DNA from: Paracentrotus lividus
Lineage: Eukaryota > Echinodermata > Echinoidea > Camarodonta > Echinidae
Length of the DNA stretch: 64,000 nt
Reading direction: 5' to 3'
NCBI GenBank assembly: GCA_940671915.1
Contig: CALNVZ010003432.1
Coordinates: 12,240,033 to 12,304,032, forward strand
Shown: piece by piece, positions 1 to 12,200 of the stretch
Numbering within the stretch: position 1 is the stretch's first letter
Layout: every line of letters begins with the position of its first letter
Made by a program: the position numbers and the translations under genes
The notes under the pieces: model-generated
What the model saw: the letters and a program-made list of their open reading frames with translations, nothing else
Database searches by the model: none
What the model was told of the DNA's origin: nothing

Positions 1-56
1 CATTCTAGGATTAATGGAATTCACCATGATGATCTGTGGATCGACTTCTACTCGAG
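1..56 (+). CDS. Gene A, short exon ending in a Ser/Thr-Arg codon run (5' end uncertain)
   Basis: The donor GTAAGA follows base 56. The last bases read tct act cga g, giving S-T-R plus one base (phase 1), which joins the TT that opens the lectin exon. The same ending, act cga g followed by gtaa, closes the gene B exon at 25700-25721. The acceptor is not clear and may lie outside the window or at the TCTAG at bases 4-8. Confidence 0.5.
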
Positions 57-3000
57 GTAAGAAATTTGGGATATTCAGAAAAGTTTAATTCCTTTAGGGG
101 AGAAAGGGGTGTCATCAAATTTATCTGCAAATAGTGCAGTTGGAATTATTAATTTGATACTTGATATTGAAACATGCATTTTGACTTAATTTTACTAAAC
201 CCGATAACTGTTCTTACAATACTGTATGTGTAAGTTGTAAGTGCTTACAATACTGTTTTTGAATACGATATACATTTTCAAAATAAGTCATTATGATGTT
301 TATATCGCCTATGTATTCGATCATAAACATGAGTATTAAAAAAATATTATTATAATTTTGTAATTGCTATTAATCTAATAATAATCACTATGGATTTTTA
401 TCAATTTGATAATCATCGCTTTTTTATCATTATCAATACTACATGTATTTATTTATTCTAAAAATGTAGGGCTGTATAAGACGCTATTTTATTTATTCAT
501 ATTTTTGAAATTTTTTCAAATGAATAGAAAAATCATGCTTGTGGGCGGTTCGTTACACTTTTTCCCCCTTTTTTTTGGAGGGGACAAGGCGGAGCAGAAA
601 GATAATTAATACATTGTAAATCCATCTGAAAATGGTGATAATGTACTTCATATTTTTAAGAACAATTTCTCCAAACTAACAAGGTATTTCAATCCTCTTT
701 TTATGTGTTTTTTTTTACACGCATGGTGGTAACATATTTATTTTAATTTCTTTAATTTTATTTATTTTCTTAGATTTTACTTGTTCTGTGATGGAGTTAT
801 CATTTATCATCAAATAATAAGATAAGGAATATTCGGTTTAGGACAGGGATGCATGTGTTTAAGTCAAGGGATAAAATAGGCAAAAATTAAAGAAGCTTTT
901 TTTTTTTTTTTTACTTGCTTTGAAGTGAGTATAAATTAAAATAAATGCAAAAATGTGGAATATTGATCTGAATTTTTTGCTTTCTATGAAGATCTTGTGA
1001 TTAATGTTATTTGCAGTTATTGGATGTAACAACGATGGATTTGGTACTCCATCGATCACGATAGAGTGTGACCCTGGATTAACGATCAGGATCATCAAAG
1101 GAGTTTGTGTAACGGTTCCTGATTGTGATTCATATGATGTCTCTCTGGAGAGCATGTGTGAAGGCAGTACTGACAGGACGGTACCATGGGCTGCGTACTG
1201 TGCGACAAAGAATTCATGTGGTCCAATCACAGCCTCATGCACTACTGACACGGCTGCATGTTTCGAGTATAGGGTCTACATGTACGCTGATTATGAATGT
1301 AAGATAGCATTAATTTTAATACTGTTTTCTTCCCGAGAGAAAGTTTATGACTATAGAAGATCCATGATTTTTCATTCGAGAGTATGGGGGAGGGGGCGGA
1401 TCAACTCAGAGAAGTGCCGAAAATCTGTTTGAATTTTTTGTTTGAATGCAAAATGAAGGTTTTGTTGAACACAGTTATTTAGTTAGTTCAAACAATTATC
1501 AAAAGTACATTTACGATATTTTCATCTTTTATAAGCAAAATTTGAGTTGTTGAAGTTATTAATTCAGGCAGTACTCATCATGCATTATGTAAATGATAGA
1601 CGCATTTTATTATTTTAGCACAGGATATGACTTTTTTGTCATTTGCCTTCCTGTGTCGAACTTGCCGTATGATTTATATTACACGATAGCTTACACTTAA
1701 TTGATCTTTTTCCTTCAAAACGATGATAGCAAAACCACTTTGTCAATTTTGATTGTTGGAGGTAAATGTCACATCACTCCTCAGAAGCAATGCTCTTGAA
1801 CGTCAACATGAAGCTCATTTAACGATGAGTGAATCCCTAACAACAATAAAAAAGCAAGCAAACATAAATGGACACCGTCCTGTATTGATGAAAAGAAGAA
1901 TAAAGGAGATGAAAGAAAAAGATTCTCTTAAAATAAAAATAGACCAATGATTAAGAGGACAAAATTGAAGCCGGTTTCCAACAGCACGAGACCACATTGA
2001 ATGTTTAACCAAACTCTACACGTATACTAAATACTTAAATAATAATTTAATACTGATTTTAGTAATATATAATTTAATACCAATGGACAATATACCTTTC
2101 AGAACATAATTTTGTAATATTGTAATAGTCTTTATATAAGAAAACACAGAAGTTTGATCTTCCAAACATTCATGTTGTATAATTGAATAGGTCTAGTAAC
2201 TGCATGTGAGATCGTATGTAAAAGTATTGTAAGCACTAACTTAAGAAAAAAAAAAAGAAAAAAAAAACCCATAAAAACACAGAACTTACTTTTATTAATT
2301 TTCTCTACGCACTGTTCTTTCATTTTTGATTTTTGATTTCATTTTTTTTTTGGGTAATTGCTCGTACATACTTATTGGTTTGGTTGTATTTTGTTCTTGT
2401 TCTTGTATTCGTTTCTTTTAACTTACAGGTGTCAAACCTACGACAACAGTAAGTTATACATAACGGTATACATTTTGATTACTATAAACAAAGATATATA
2501 ACAGATTACATAAAATAATAGGGTAGCGAATAAAAATAATATACAAATATATTTAATAACAGGCGCGGATACAAGAAAATCGAATTGAATGCATTTCTCG
2601 GGCCCAATTGTCCGGGGACAAAAGCGGCTCTATTATGTTTACGCATGCTTGGCTCGATATACATTCATTGTATGAAATCTGGCTGCGTCCGCTACTAAAT
2701 AAGCAAACTGGGTTTTTAATCTGAAAGTGTATACACCTTTTTAAAAACATTTTTTATTCGACAATTTATTGTACATTCTTGTGTTACGTAGGCCTACCCT
2801 GAATAATGAACTTCCTGGTTTTGTTTTAGAAACAAAGTTGAATATAATCTAATTATCTTATTTTGTTATTTATTTACCGTAATAGGCTGCTCCTACAACA
2901 ACCACTCAAACTCCAACACGAGGTAATTATTTCAATCTAAAAAATGTCAGACCGATATACAATATTGAACGACTGAGGTAATCTGAAAATCAGCTACATG

Positions 3001-6000
3001 ACGTGAAGGAAAAGTAATGATATCAGCTCATGTTAAAAATTTGTATATTTCAATAATAATAATAATAATGTATTTATATTGATAGCGCATTTTCCATTAT
3101 AATGTTCAAATGCGCTGTGTACATAATTTCATTTAAAAGCTACTTTACACTTTATTATACAATTACGATTATAATACTTATTTATAACATTAAAATAATA
3201 CATGACACAAATAAGGGTGTATATCATACATAATACTTAACATTAATATGATACATGATACTTATGACAATTCAATTAAAATTAATTAATTAATTAATTA
3301 ATTTACGGAGAGAAAAGGAATGATTTGAGTTCTTGCTTAAAGATGTTAAAGGATCGATGGTTACGTAGTGATGTGCGTAGTTGGTTCCAGAGTGTAGGGG
3401 CTGCACTTGAAAAGGCTCTATTGCCAAGGGTGGGGAGCATCTACGTTCACACAGAGCCGAGAGTCTAGTACGAGTCCTTGCGAGCTTCCGCGAGTTCCAA
3501 CTCGCGGAAACTCGCGGGAAAATGACACATTTTTTCATACTTGTAAATATTCCAATGCGAGTTCAATACGAGTTGAACAGAGTTCAGTGCGAGTAGCAAA
3601 GAGTAAACAACGAGTAGTAGCGAGTTGTTCTCGAGTTATTGCGATCTTGTCCCGAGTGAATGAGAGTGTATTGCGAGTAAAGCCGAGTTAATGCGAGTTA
3701 TCAAGTTCTTTATACGAGTTGCTCCGACCTTGATATGAATAAAAAAGCGGGAGTTCTGATTCTGTTCAAGATGGATCCTGTAGGCCTACTCGTCAACGAT
3801 CTCCTGGAAGAAGAGACCCTGATTCACTGTGCAGCTGCTGCATTACTTGTTTCTAGGAGACTCAAGAGGAGAAAGGAAAGACGGGAGTTGGAAAGAAGGA
3901 AAAGGAGGTTTTGGGTCTGGCCATGGTTATTGAGAAGGCCTCAGCACGGTCAGCATGAGAAACTCATGACTGAGTTAGCAGCAGATAATAAGGATCATGG
4001 GTGTCGATTGTGGGGGGGATGGGGGGGATGCATCCCCCCCAATAATTTCGGTGGGGGGATGGTGTGTACAATCATTTCATCCTCCCCCTCCCTGTCCCCC
4101 CACCACCACCTTCCCCCAATATTTTTATCAAGAAAATAAAAAATATCATATTATATGCATATAAATATACCCATTACAAATTCATTATCATATAAAACAC
4201 TTTTATGACATTATTGTATTATTTTGCAGTCTAAAAAGCATATTTTCTGACATTCAAAATAAAAAATTTCTAACTTTTCGTTTAATCTTCTCTCGATGTG
4301 CCTGATATACTGTAGTAATCATGCAATACACAATACAGCGTGTAGATAATCGAGCGCAGATGTTTCACTATTCACAATGGAAATAAAAACAAACAAAAAA
4401 CATCAAAATTGATGATAATCAGGGCAACCGATCCAAGGGTGCATAGGACAGGTGCCTCGATAAGTAAAACTGGGCATAAGTATTCCCTCAAAAATCCACG
4501 ATGGTTTAATAAAATAAATAATGAATATGGAAGAGTCTGTAACACTTATCTCGGCTCTTCATCGACAAGGTAACTTTTGACTCGGACCATTGATTATCAT
4601 GATTATACATGTATAATTACACTTCCACTATTCTCCGGGGCTAAATGCCCTCTTTTCAATTAAATCAATCAAATTTAGATAACCATTAAAATTGCCTGAA
4701 AAGTTCAGCTCGCGCTTCGCGCTCGCATAATATAAACTTATTATGATTTTGTTCATCTTTTTATGCATGTATTAACTTACGATGGATTGTTTAAAAACAC
4801 CATCTCCCTCCCATCTCTTGCTCCATGAGGCTACAATCTTGTTTCATCAGGTCACTATTATTGAGAAAATTTCAGCTCGCGCTTCGCGCTCGCCAAATAT
4901 TGCCCTCAGTGGAATTCGTCCATAGATTTGCGTTTGTTGGCATTACATTACGTCATGATTGTTCCGCTTCTAATCACCAGTTAAACCCCCTAGCCCTCCA
5001 TCAATTTCGCGCTATAGTCATGTAACAGTACAAATACCATGTTTCAGTTCGATATTATTGAGAAATTTTAAGCTCGCGCTTCGCGCTCGCATTACAGCCC
5101 TATGAATTCGAAGTATACTAGTACTCATATGCATAATAATGTGCATGTGTGTATATTTTAGACATTACATCATGATGGCCCCCTTTAATAAACCAGATAA
5201 AGCCCTTCCCCGTTTCGAATTTGCATTATTCTATAATCATGATAATATATCTCCCATGTCATGTCACTATTATTGAGAAAATTTTCAGCTCGCGCTTCGC
5301 GCTCGCATAATTGATTTAAATATGTACTATTAGACATGCATCAATTTATCTGTAGTCATACATCATCATGGTCCCCTTGAACAAACCAGTTAAGAGCCCC
5401 TTCCTCGTTTCGCGATGTATTATGCTTACAAATGCCTTTTTATGTCACTACTATTGGAAAATTTTCGGCTCGCGCTTCGCGCTCGCATTATACAATACGT
5501 TTTTTCATATTATATGCATGTGTGTATACAAGTATTACCCCACCCCAACAATGGACACTGTGATCATAACCATTATGTGTCATATTGAGGAAAAGAGGAA
5601 AATATCGACGATCATCCCCCCCAATCGCCCAAAACAAACGACACCGTTTGAATAAGGATAGTTTCAAAAATTACCTACGTTTTGACTCTAAGGCCCGAAT
5701 TCACAAACGTGGTTTAGTTAGTCCATGGTCTAAATCAGGGTTTGATTTAGACCATGGACTAACTAAACCACGTTTGTGAATTCGGGCCTGAGATTTTCCA
5801 GGAACTTCTCGCTCGAGTTCGACTCGCATTGAAAAAGGACACCAACTCAGGCCGTAACTAGGGAGGGGGGGGGGTAGGGGGGTTTCGAACGACCCCCCAC
5901 CCCCCCCCCCCGCTGGCGAGTAGGGTCCGCTTGACCACAAAATGCTCTGCGGATTCTTAAATAGACCTTCAAAATGTTCATGAGCTAAATTATGAAAAAA

Positions 6001-9000
6001 AAGTGGACAAAATCCCATTTTAAGATAGGTGTGTGCAATATTTTCGCTGGCGCTAGCATAATTATCGACCGCGGTGCGTTTTAAAAGTGTTTGGGCAGGA
6101 ATGGCGGGGGGGGGAGGGGAGAGAGGGTACAAAGTTGATTCGCTGAACACACGGGCAGAAAACTATATAATTCTTTCGCATTTTGTAAGTGTCTACATGA
6201 TAGAATTTTGGCCTACAGCCCCCCCCCCCCTCCCCCGCTTATCCTTCATCCTGGTTATCAAGAGAGATTTACAATAAAAAATGAATATGAGTCATTTAAT
6301 AAGAGCTTTTCCTTTCGGCTTCATGCTCGCATTTCAAATTCAAGGGAGGTGAATATCATCTTGTTAGTTTAGGAATATCAAAATAAAAGCAAATGTGCTT
6401 TAAATGCACAGCCTCCATGTAAGTTTAAGAAAATGTAAGCAAAATTTTCGGCTCGCGCTTCGCGCTCGCCATGTCCACTCGACCTCCCGTTCGATAGGCC
6501 GAATTATAAGTAATAAAGAAATGTGCTTCAAATTCACAGCATTCATATGATTTTGTGTTTTTTTTTTCGCCCCGCATCTTTTGGGATTTGGTCATCTGTG
6601 TGTGGATGAATATTGAAAGTAGAAATGAGGCAAAATATGCCTGAAATACAAGGCAAAGTTCACGTTTTTAGAAAGGGAGGTGATCATTAACTTGTTAAGG
6701 AATTAAAAGAAAACAGAAAGATATAAGAGACAAACTGTGCATAATAACATACCACATTCATGACAGTCAGGCCATTAAACAGCAAAATTTTCCGGCTCGC
6801 GCTTCGCGCTCGTAAATTTAATGCTTGCGAAAGTCTGCTTTTCACATTTTTAAACCTTTATGAAAATCCTAATTACGGATCTGTAAAAAGAAGAGGGAAA
6901 AAGTAAAAAAAATACGCTAACTTAAGGTTATTATAAGCCAAAAATTTCGGCTCGCGCTTCGCGCTCGTAGAGTTTTCATAAAAAATCCCATTGACTGATT
7001 CCTGACTCCAAAAGTGAAGTAATATAATGTAACACTTTCCGCTCACGCTTCGTGTTCACAACATATTTTGCTAAAAGGGAGGTTATCATCACCTCGAAGA
7101 GGAATTGAAAAGAAAATCATGAGTTAAATAAACTGCCTTCGGGTGAGTTATAAGCCAAAATTTTCAGCTCGCGCTTCGCGCTCGCAAGGTTTGCTGTTTT
7201 AGAAAAGGTCCACTTTTCAATTTTCGAACCCCCCCCCCCCCGGAAAAATCCTAGTTACGGGCCTGCAGACATGGGTTATCTGCAAACCATTCGGCAATTT
7301 CTTTCTCCTGGTCATCGGTGAATGAGTAGGACAACATCTTCTTCCGAAGCTTTGATTTTTCACTCTGTTCATGCCTTTCTGAGGGCCTAGTTCCAGTCTT
7401 GTTTGGCTGTGATGACGTCTTTTCAGGTTCGCCTATATCTTGTTTGTGATTCTATGACTTCCAACTCTAAATCATTTTGTTCTTTTGGCATGTTTGGGGT
7501 TTCTGAGTCTTTCAGAGTCTTTATCCTTTTAGCACGCCGAGGCATCTTGCTCATTAAGCACATGTACGTGATTGTTTTCGCGCCAAACTGAACCACGTGA
7601 TAAACCCCAATTATTCGTACTCGCTATAACTCGCCATAGACTCGGTGAGCTTGTGCAGAGCTCTCAGTTGCTCGCACAGAACTCTCAGTTGCTCGCACGG
7701 AACTCTCAGTTGCTCGCACTAGAATCGCGGTAACTCGTGTATTTAAATTTATGGTAATTTATGCAAATTACCTCGATTTGTCGCGAGTTGCAAAGAGTCT
7801 CTTACGAGTCTCTCACGAGTTGTGCGAGTCTACTACGAGTTGTCCCGAGTTTTACCGAGTCATTCAAGAGTTCTCAAGAGCTTGACTGATTTTTGAAATT
7901 TTTAAACATTGCGCGAGCTTCACGCGACTTGTGCCGATCGAGTTGCAAAGAGTCAATGAGAGTTGTAAAGAGTTGTGCCGAGCTGCAGCGAGTTATGAAG
8001 AGTTATCAAGAGTTGAAGCGCGAGTTCTCGCGAGTCCCCTCAAAAATCAACTCGCCGCAACTCGCGCAAACTCGTACTCAGCTCTCGGTTCTGTGTGAAC
8101 GTAGCAGGGTGTTTAAGCAGGATGCCTTTAGAAGACCGGAGGGAGTAGCGGGATTGGTCATTGATGGTTACGAGTTCGGAAAGGTAAGGAGGACCTACAC
8201 GGTGGATACTTTTGAAGGTGAGTATTGGGGCGATCAAAGTACCATCCGCGGGACCCGGACGGCGTATTGTATCAATCGTTTTGATAAACTCTGTTTGAGC
8301 TGCACGCGATTTTCATTTTCCGAACCATTTACAAAATAATTACTGAAAATAAGCCTTGAACGTGCACTAATATATCCTAGTTTGATTCATTTAAAAAAAA
8401 ATTTTGGTATTATTATTATTTTTTTAGATGCTCTAAATGGATAGATCTTACATGAATAAATAAGATCCATCCATAAAACCGATAGTTCATAGTTGATGGT
8501 CCATGTATTGGGAAACGATATGAGATGATTAGTCTATAGATAAACATCTAAAAAGACCAAAGTGGTCTTTCCTGCGACAGACCCCCCCCCCCCAAAAAAA
8601 AAATAAAATAAAAATAAAATAAAAAAGTAAAAAATTAATATATATATATATATATATATTATGCAAATAGTGTACAATCTATCGCGCAATATACTGGATT
8701 ATAAGAACGACAAATACTAAATTATCCCGAGAGCAGATTTGTTTCTCCGAGGCCGCAGGCCGAGGTGAAATAGATCTGCACGAGGGATAATTTAGTATTT
8801 GGAGTTCATATTGTCCAGTAATGTTGCAAGATGGAGCGTTCACTATTTCTTATAGTAAATAGACCCCGAGATCTTTGACTGAACCTAATCTGGTTTTATC
8901 TTTGCCAAAATTTGGGTGCTAATTTAGCTTTTATGACGTAGATTTTTGCTCCGCGTATCCATTGTTATAAGCTGCTGTGCGCACCATTTTACTGTTATTA

Positions 9001-9163
9001 CGCGCTTGCAATGAGGCAAACGCACCTGGCAATCAATAGAAAAAAAAAAAAAAAAATCCAAAAACCGAAAGTTATATTGTACATATGTATAATATAACAA
9101 ATTGAAGGTAGGTCACGTGGTACTGATCTATTCAATCCCAACGCGTATTTTTCTACCACTATT

Positions 9164-9257
<94 letters not shown>

Positions 9258-12200
9258 AAAAGTATATTTCAGGACAGAGTTTGAGATCTGACCCTAGACA
9301 GTGTACATATCAATTCTACTCTATGTAAAATGTAAAGTTAACGTATACCAACGTGCGGTATTAAATTGTAATTAAACAAGGCGCGTCCATTATCTAAGAA
9401 GCCAGACGCAACAAAGTGACGTTGGAAAATACGGCTGAGAAGCGCAGAAATCTATACAGCTGGCTGCAATACTAAATTAGCTCACAAAAACTCGCGTAAG
9501 AAGACTTCCCTGCAGTGGAAATTGTATTGTCCGTTCGGTTGAGCAATCTACTCGACATGGAGATGAAAGAAATTGATGAACTTTTTTCATGTTGTTAGTT
9601 AATAGATTCTCCAGACCAGATGGAGGAAATACACATTTGGGCAAGCTTATAACATTATCATGCTGAAGTTGTAATCAGAATATGCAATTCATATAAATTG
9701 ATGCTCAAAACAATGACATAGATTGTGAACTTGTCACAAGTCTTGTGAAGACGCCGTTCACATGTTTCTATGCGATATGCATGTGATAAGCGTAAATATT
9801 GACTAGTCGAGGAAAGAACCTCTTATGATAATGTTCAAAGTGACAGGACTTTTTTTAAATCAATTAAAATGAATGTACCATCTCCGGAATGCTGAGAATT
9901 CAAGCTTTTAATTGCCCTGTGATCAATAAGCTATAATAGTATAATGCGGCATCGAGGATAAAAACTATGCAGCGCATGCCTATTTTGAGAGCAAAATATA
10001 CCATATTGTACAGGAATTTGATCTGTGTAGGCTTTCGAATTGACACAAGTGACAGGACTTTTTTTCCCTTTGCAATAAGTTATTCCTATTTTTGAAAAAT
10101 TCAGACTCTTAGCGTACTTATTCAAGTTGATCATTTCTTTGAAAAGGTAGTTGCTCGCCACAATAAAGAAAATAAAGTGAAAAACTGTCCAAAAACAAAA
10201 AAAGCCAATGGGCGCGCTCGCTTTGAGTAGAATGGTAGCGCCCTCTATCTCTTAAGTTTACAACTAGAATTGATATGACCTTCTCGTATAGTCTCATAAG
10301 GAACCTTTTAGGGGCCCTGGCGGGGGCCGCAGGAAAGTCGCACGGGAACAGTATTGCAAGAGGCCTGTCAATATTTTATTTGGAGGACTCACTGAGTCCT
10401 CCAAATAAAAAAGCCAATGGGCGCTTGCTTTGAGTAGAATGGTAGCGCCCTCTATCTCTTAAGTTTACAACTAAAATTGATATGACCTTCTCGTATAGTC
10501 TCATAAGGAACCTTTTAGGGGCCCTGGCGGGGGCCGCAGGAAAGTCGCACGGGAACAGTATTGCAAGAGGCCTGTCAATATTTTATTTGGAGGACTCACT
10601 GAAAAACACGGGCGGAGCCCGCTCAGCTACAGGCAGAAACCCGTACGGTAACCGGCAGAAGCCCGCTCGGGTCCCTTTGGTGACTCAATGGGTTTTCTAC
10701 GGCCTGCCGGGTTAAGGTTGAGAAAAACGTCAGGAAAATCGAGTTCACACACTCGATCTTCCCGGCTCCCCTCTACATTTAAAGCATAACGACTGGAAAA
10801 TGTTCCGGTGTGCACATAAAATCGTAAGGGAGTCGGCCGGGAACCGCACGTAAAGGTTAAAGTGTCTTTTCCTACTCACCGTACGGACCCCGGAATAGAA
10901 GCTTTTGGGGAAAGGAGGTATGACACAATAGTGGTCTCTATTCAAGTCGCTCTGAGGGTTAATCTCCTGCGAAAAAATTTGGAACCGCACTGTAGAGAAA
11001 TTATAAAAACGACTGATTCCCCTCGCCGTACGGGTCCCCTCCACGAACTGTGATCGACCCATAAGAGTACTTTGAACTCGATCCTGGACCTAATGGGCAG
11101 CCATTGCAGTTCGCGAAGGACAGGTGTCATGTGGCAGAATTTAGGGGATCTAGTGGCAAGTCTGGCGGCTGCGTTCTGGATCCTTTGCAATTTCTCGATA
11201 TTGTTTGAAGACACCGTACAATATACTATTGCAGTAATTAAGGCGGTTGGTGATGAAAGCATGAATAATGGTGAGTAGAGATTCACGGTCAAGATAGTTT
11301 CGGATTCGGCGGATATTGTGGAGATGAAAGAAAGCTGACTTGCATACCATCGAGGTGTGTCGATCCATAGTCATGTTAGTGTCAAACAGGCAACCCAAAT
11401 TCCTGGCTTCAGTGGCAGGAGGGATATCAACAAAATTTCAACAAAATATAACTTCTTTTGATTCTACATAGGCCATGGGCGTCCAAGCATATTGTTGCCA
11501 ACGATTTGCATCTGTTGACAGAGTATCGAATTTCCCATTTAATTTGTTTGAGTATATGAAATGGGCGCATAGAAACGGATTCTTCTTTCTACATGCATGA
11601 CATGAAAGCCATTTTATGTTGTGATAGCGTTCTATAGATTTCATCTGAAGTGAAGGGAAATAAGGGGGTAGGGAAGAAGTGAAAATGGAAATCCATCTTT
11701 TTTAAAATCTGTACTTTGGTATTTCTTATGGTAATTGAGTAGAATGTGTATGCATGGTGTAATTTCTTATATTCGTTTCTTCCGAAATAGGTGCCGACCC
11801 TACGACAACAGTAAGTTATACATAATGGTAGTTACAGTACATTTTAATTATCTTTGCTTTGTGAAGACATGTATTGAACTACGAGCTGTTATTAGAGAAC
11901 AATAAACAAATACGAACACATTACATGAAATAAACATAGGATATTATCAAACCCCCATAAGAAAGAAAAAAAAGGACAAAAACCTGCAAAAGCGAATATA
12001 GTTAACACTCTCACACCTTCTCACCCGGATGCCAGTTGATCTGTCAGTTGACAGACTCCGAAGTTGATCCTCGTATTGACTCTATTGCTAGCAAATTTAA
12101 CCTTCACGATCTTTTTGAATTAAAGTATAATAAGCATACGTAACTTTTTAATCTGAAAGTGTACACTTTCTAGTCTACCATAATTTAGAAATCATGGTAA

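Larger units (their letters stand above)
3441..8104. mobile_element. Harbinger-type DNA transposon with inverted arms of CGAGTT-rich repeats
   Basis: The ends are inverted repeats: CTACGTTCACACAGAGCCGA at the left and the complement of tcggttctgtgtgaacgtag at the right. Inside both ends lie several hundred bases of degenerate CGAGTT/GAGTC repeats (about 3460-3720 and 7615-8075). Between them are remnants of a transposase (+ strand, left) and a MADF-like protein (- strand, right), the two-gene layout known from metazoan PIF/Harbinger elements. It sits inside a CR1-like LINE. No clean target duplication is visible. Confidence 0.7.

Noticed and set aside
859-1251. 130-residue frame on the - strand opposite the lectin exon (also at 33841-34110)
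   Set aside because: A shadow of the conserved lectin exon; conservation follows the + strand frame, cysteines and splice sites.
4708-5490. Possible CRISPR array (regular GC-rich repeats with unique spacers)
   Set aside because: Spacing is irregular at 165-215 bases, far too long, and the genome is eukaryotic.
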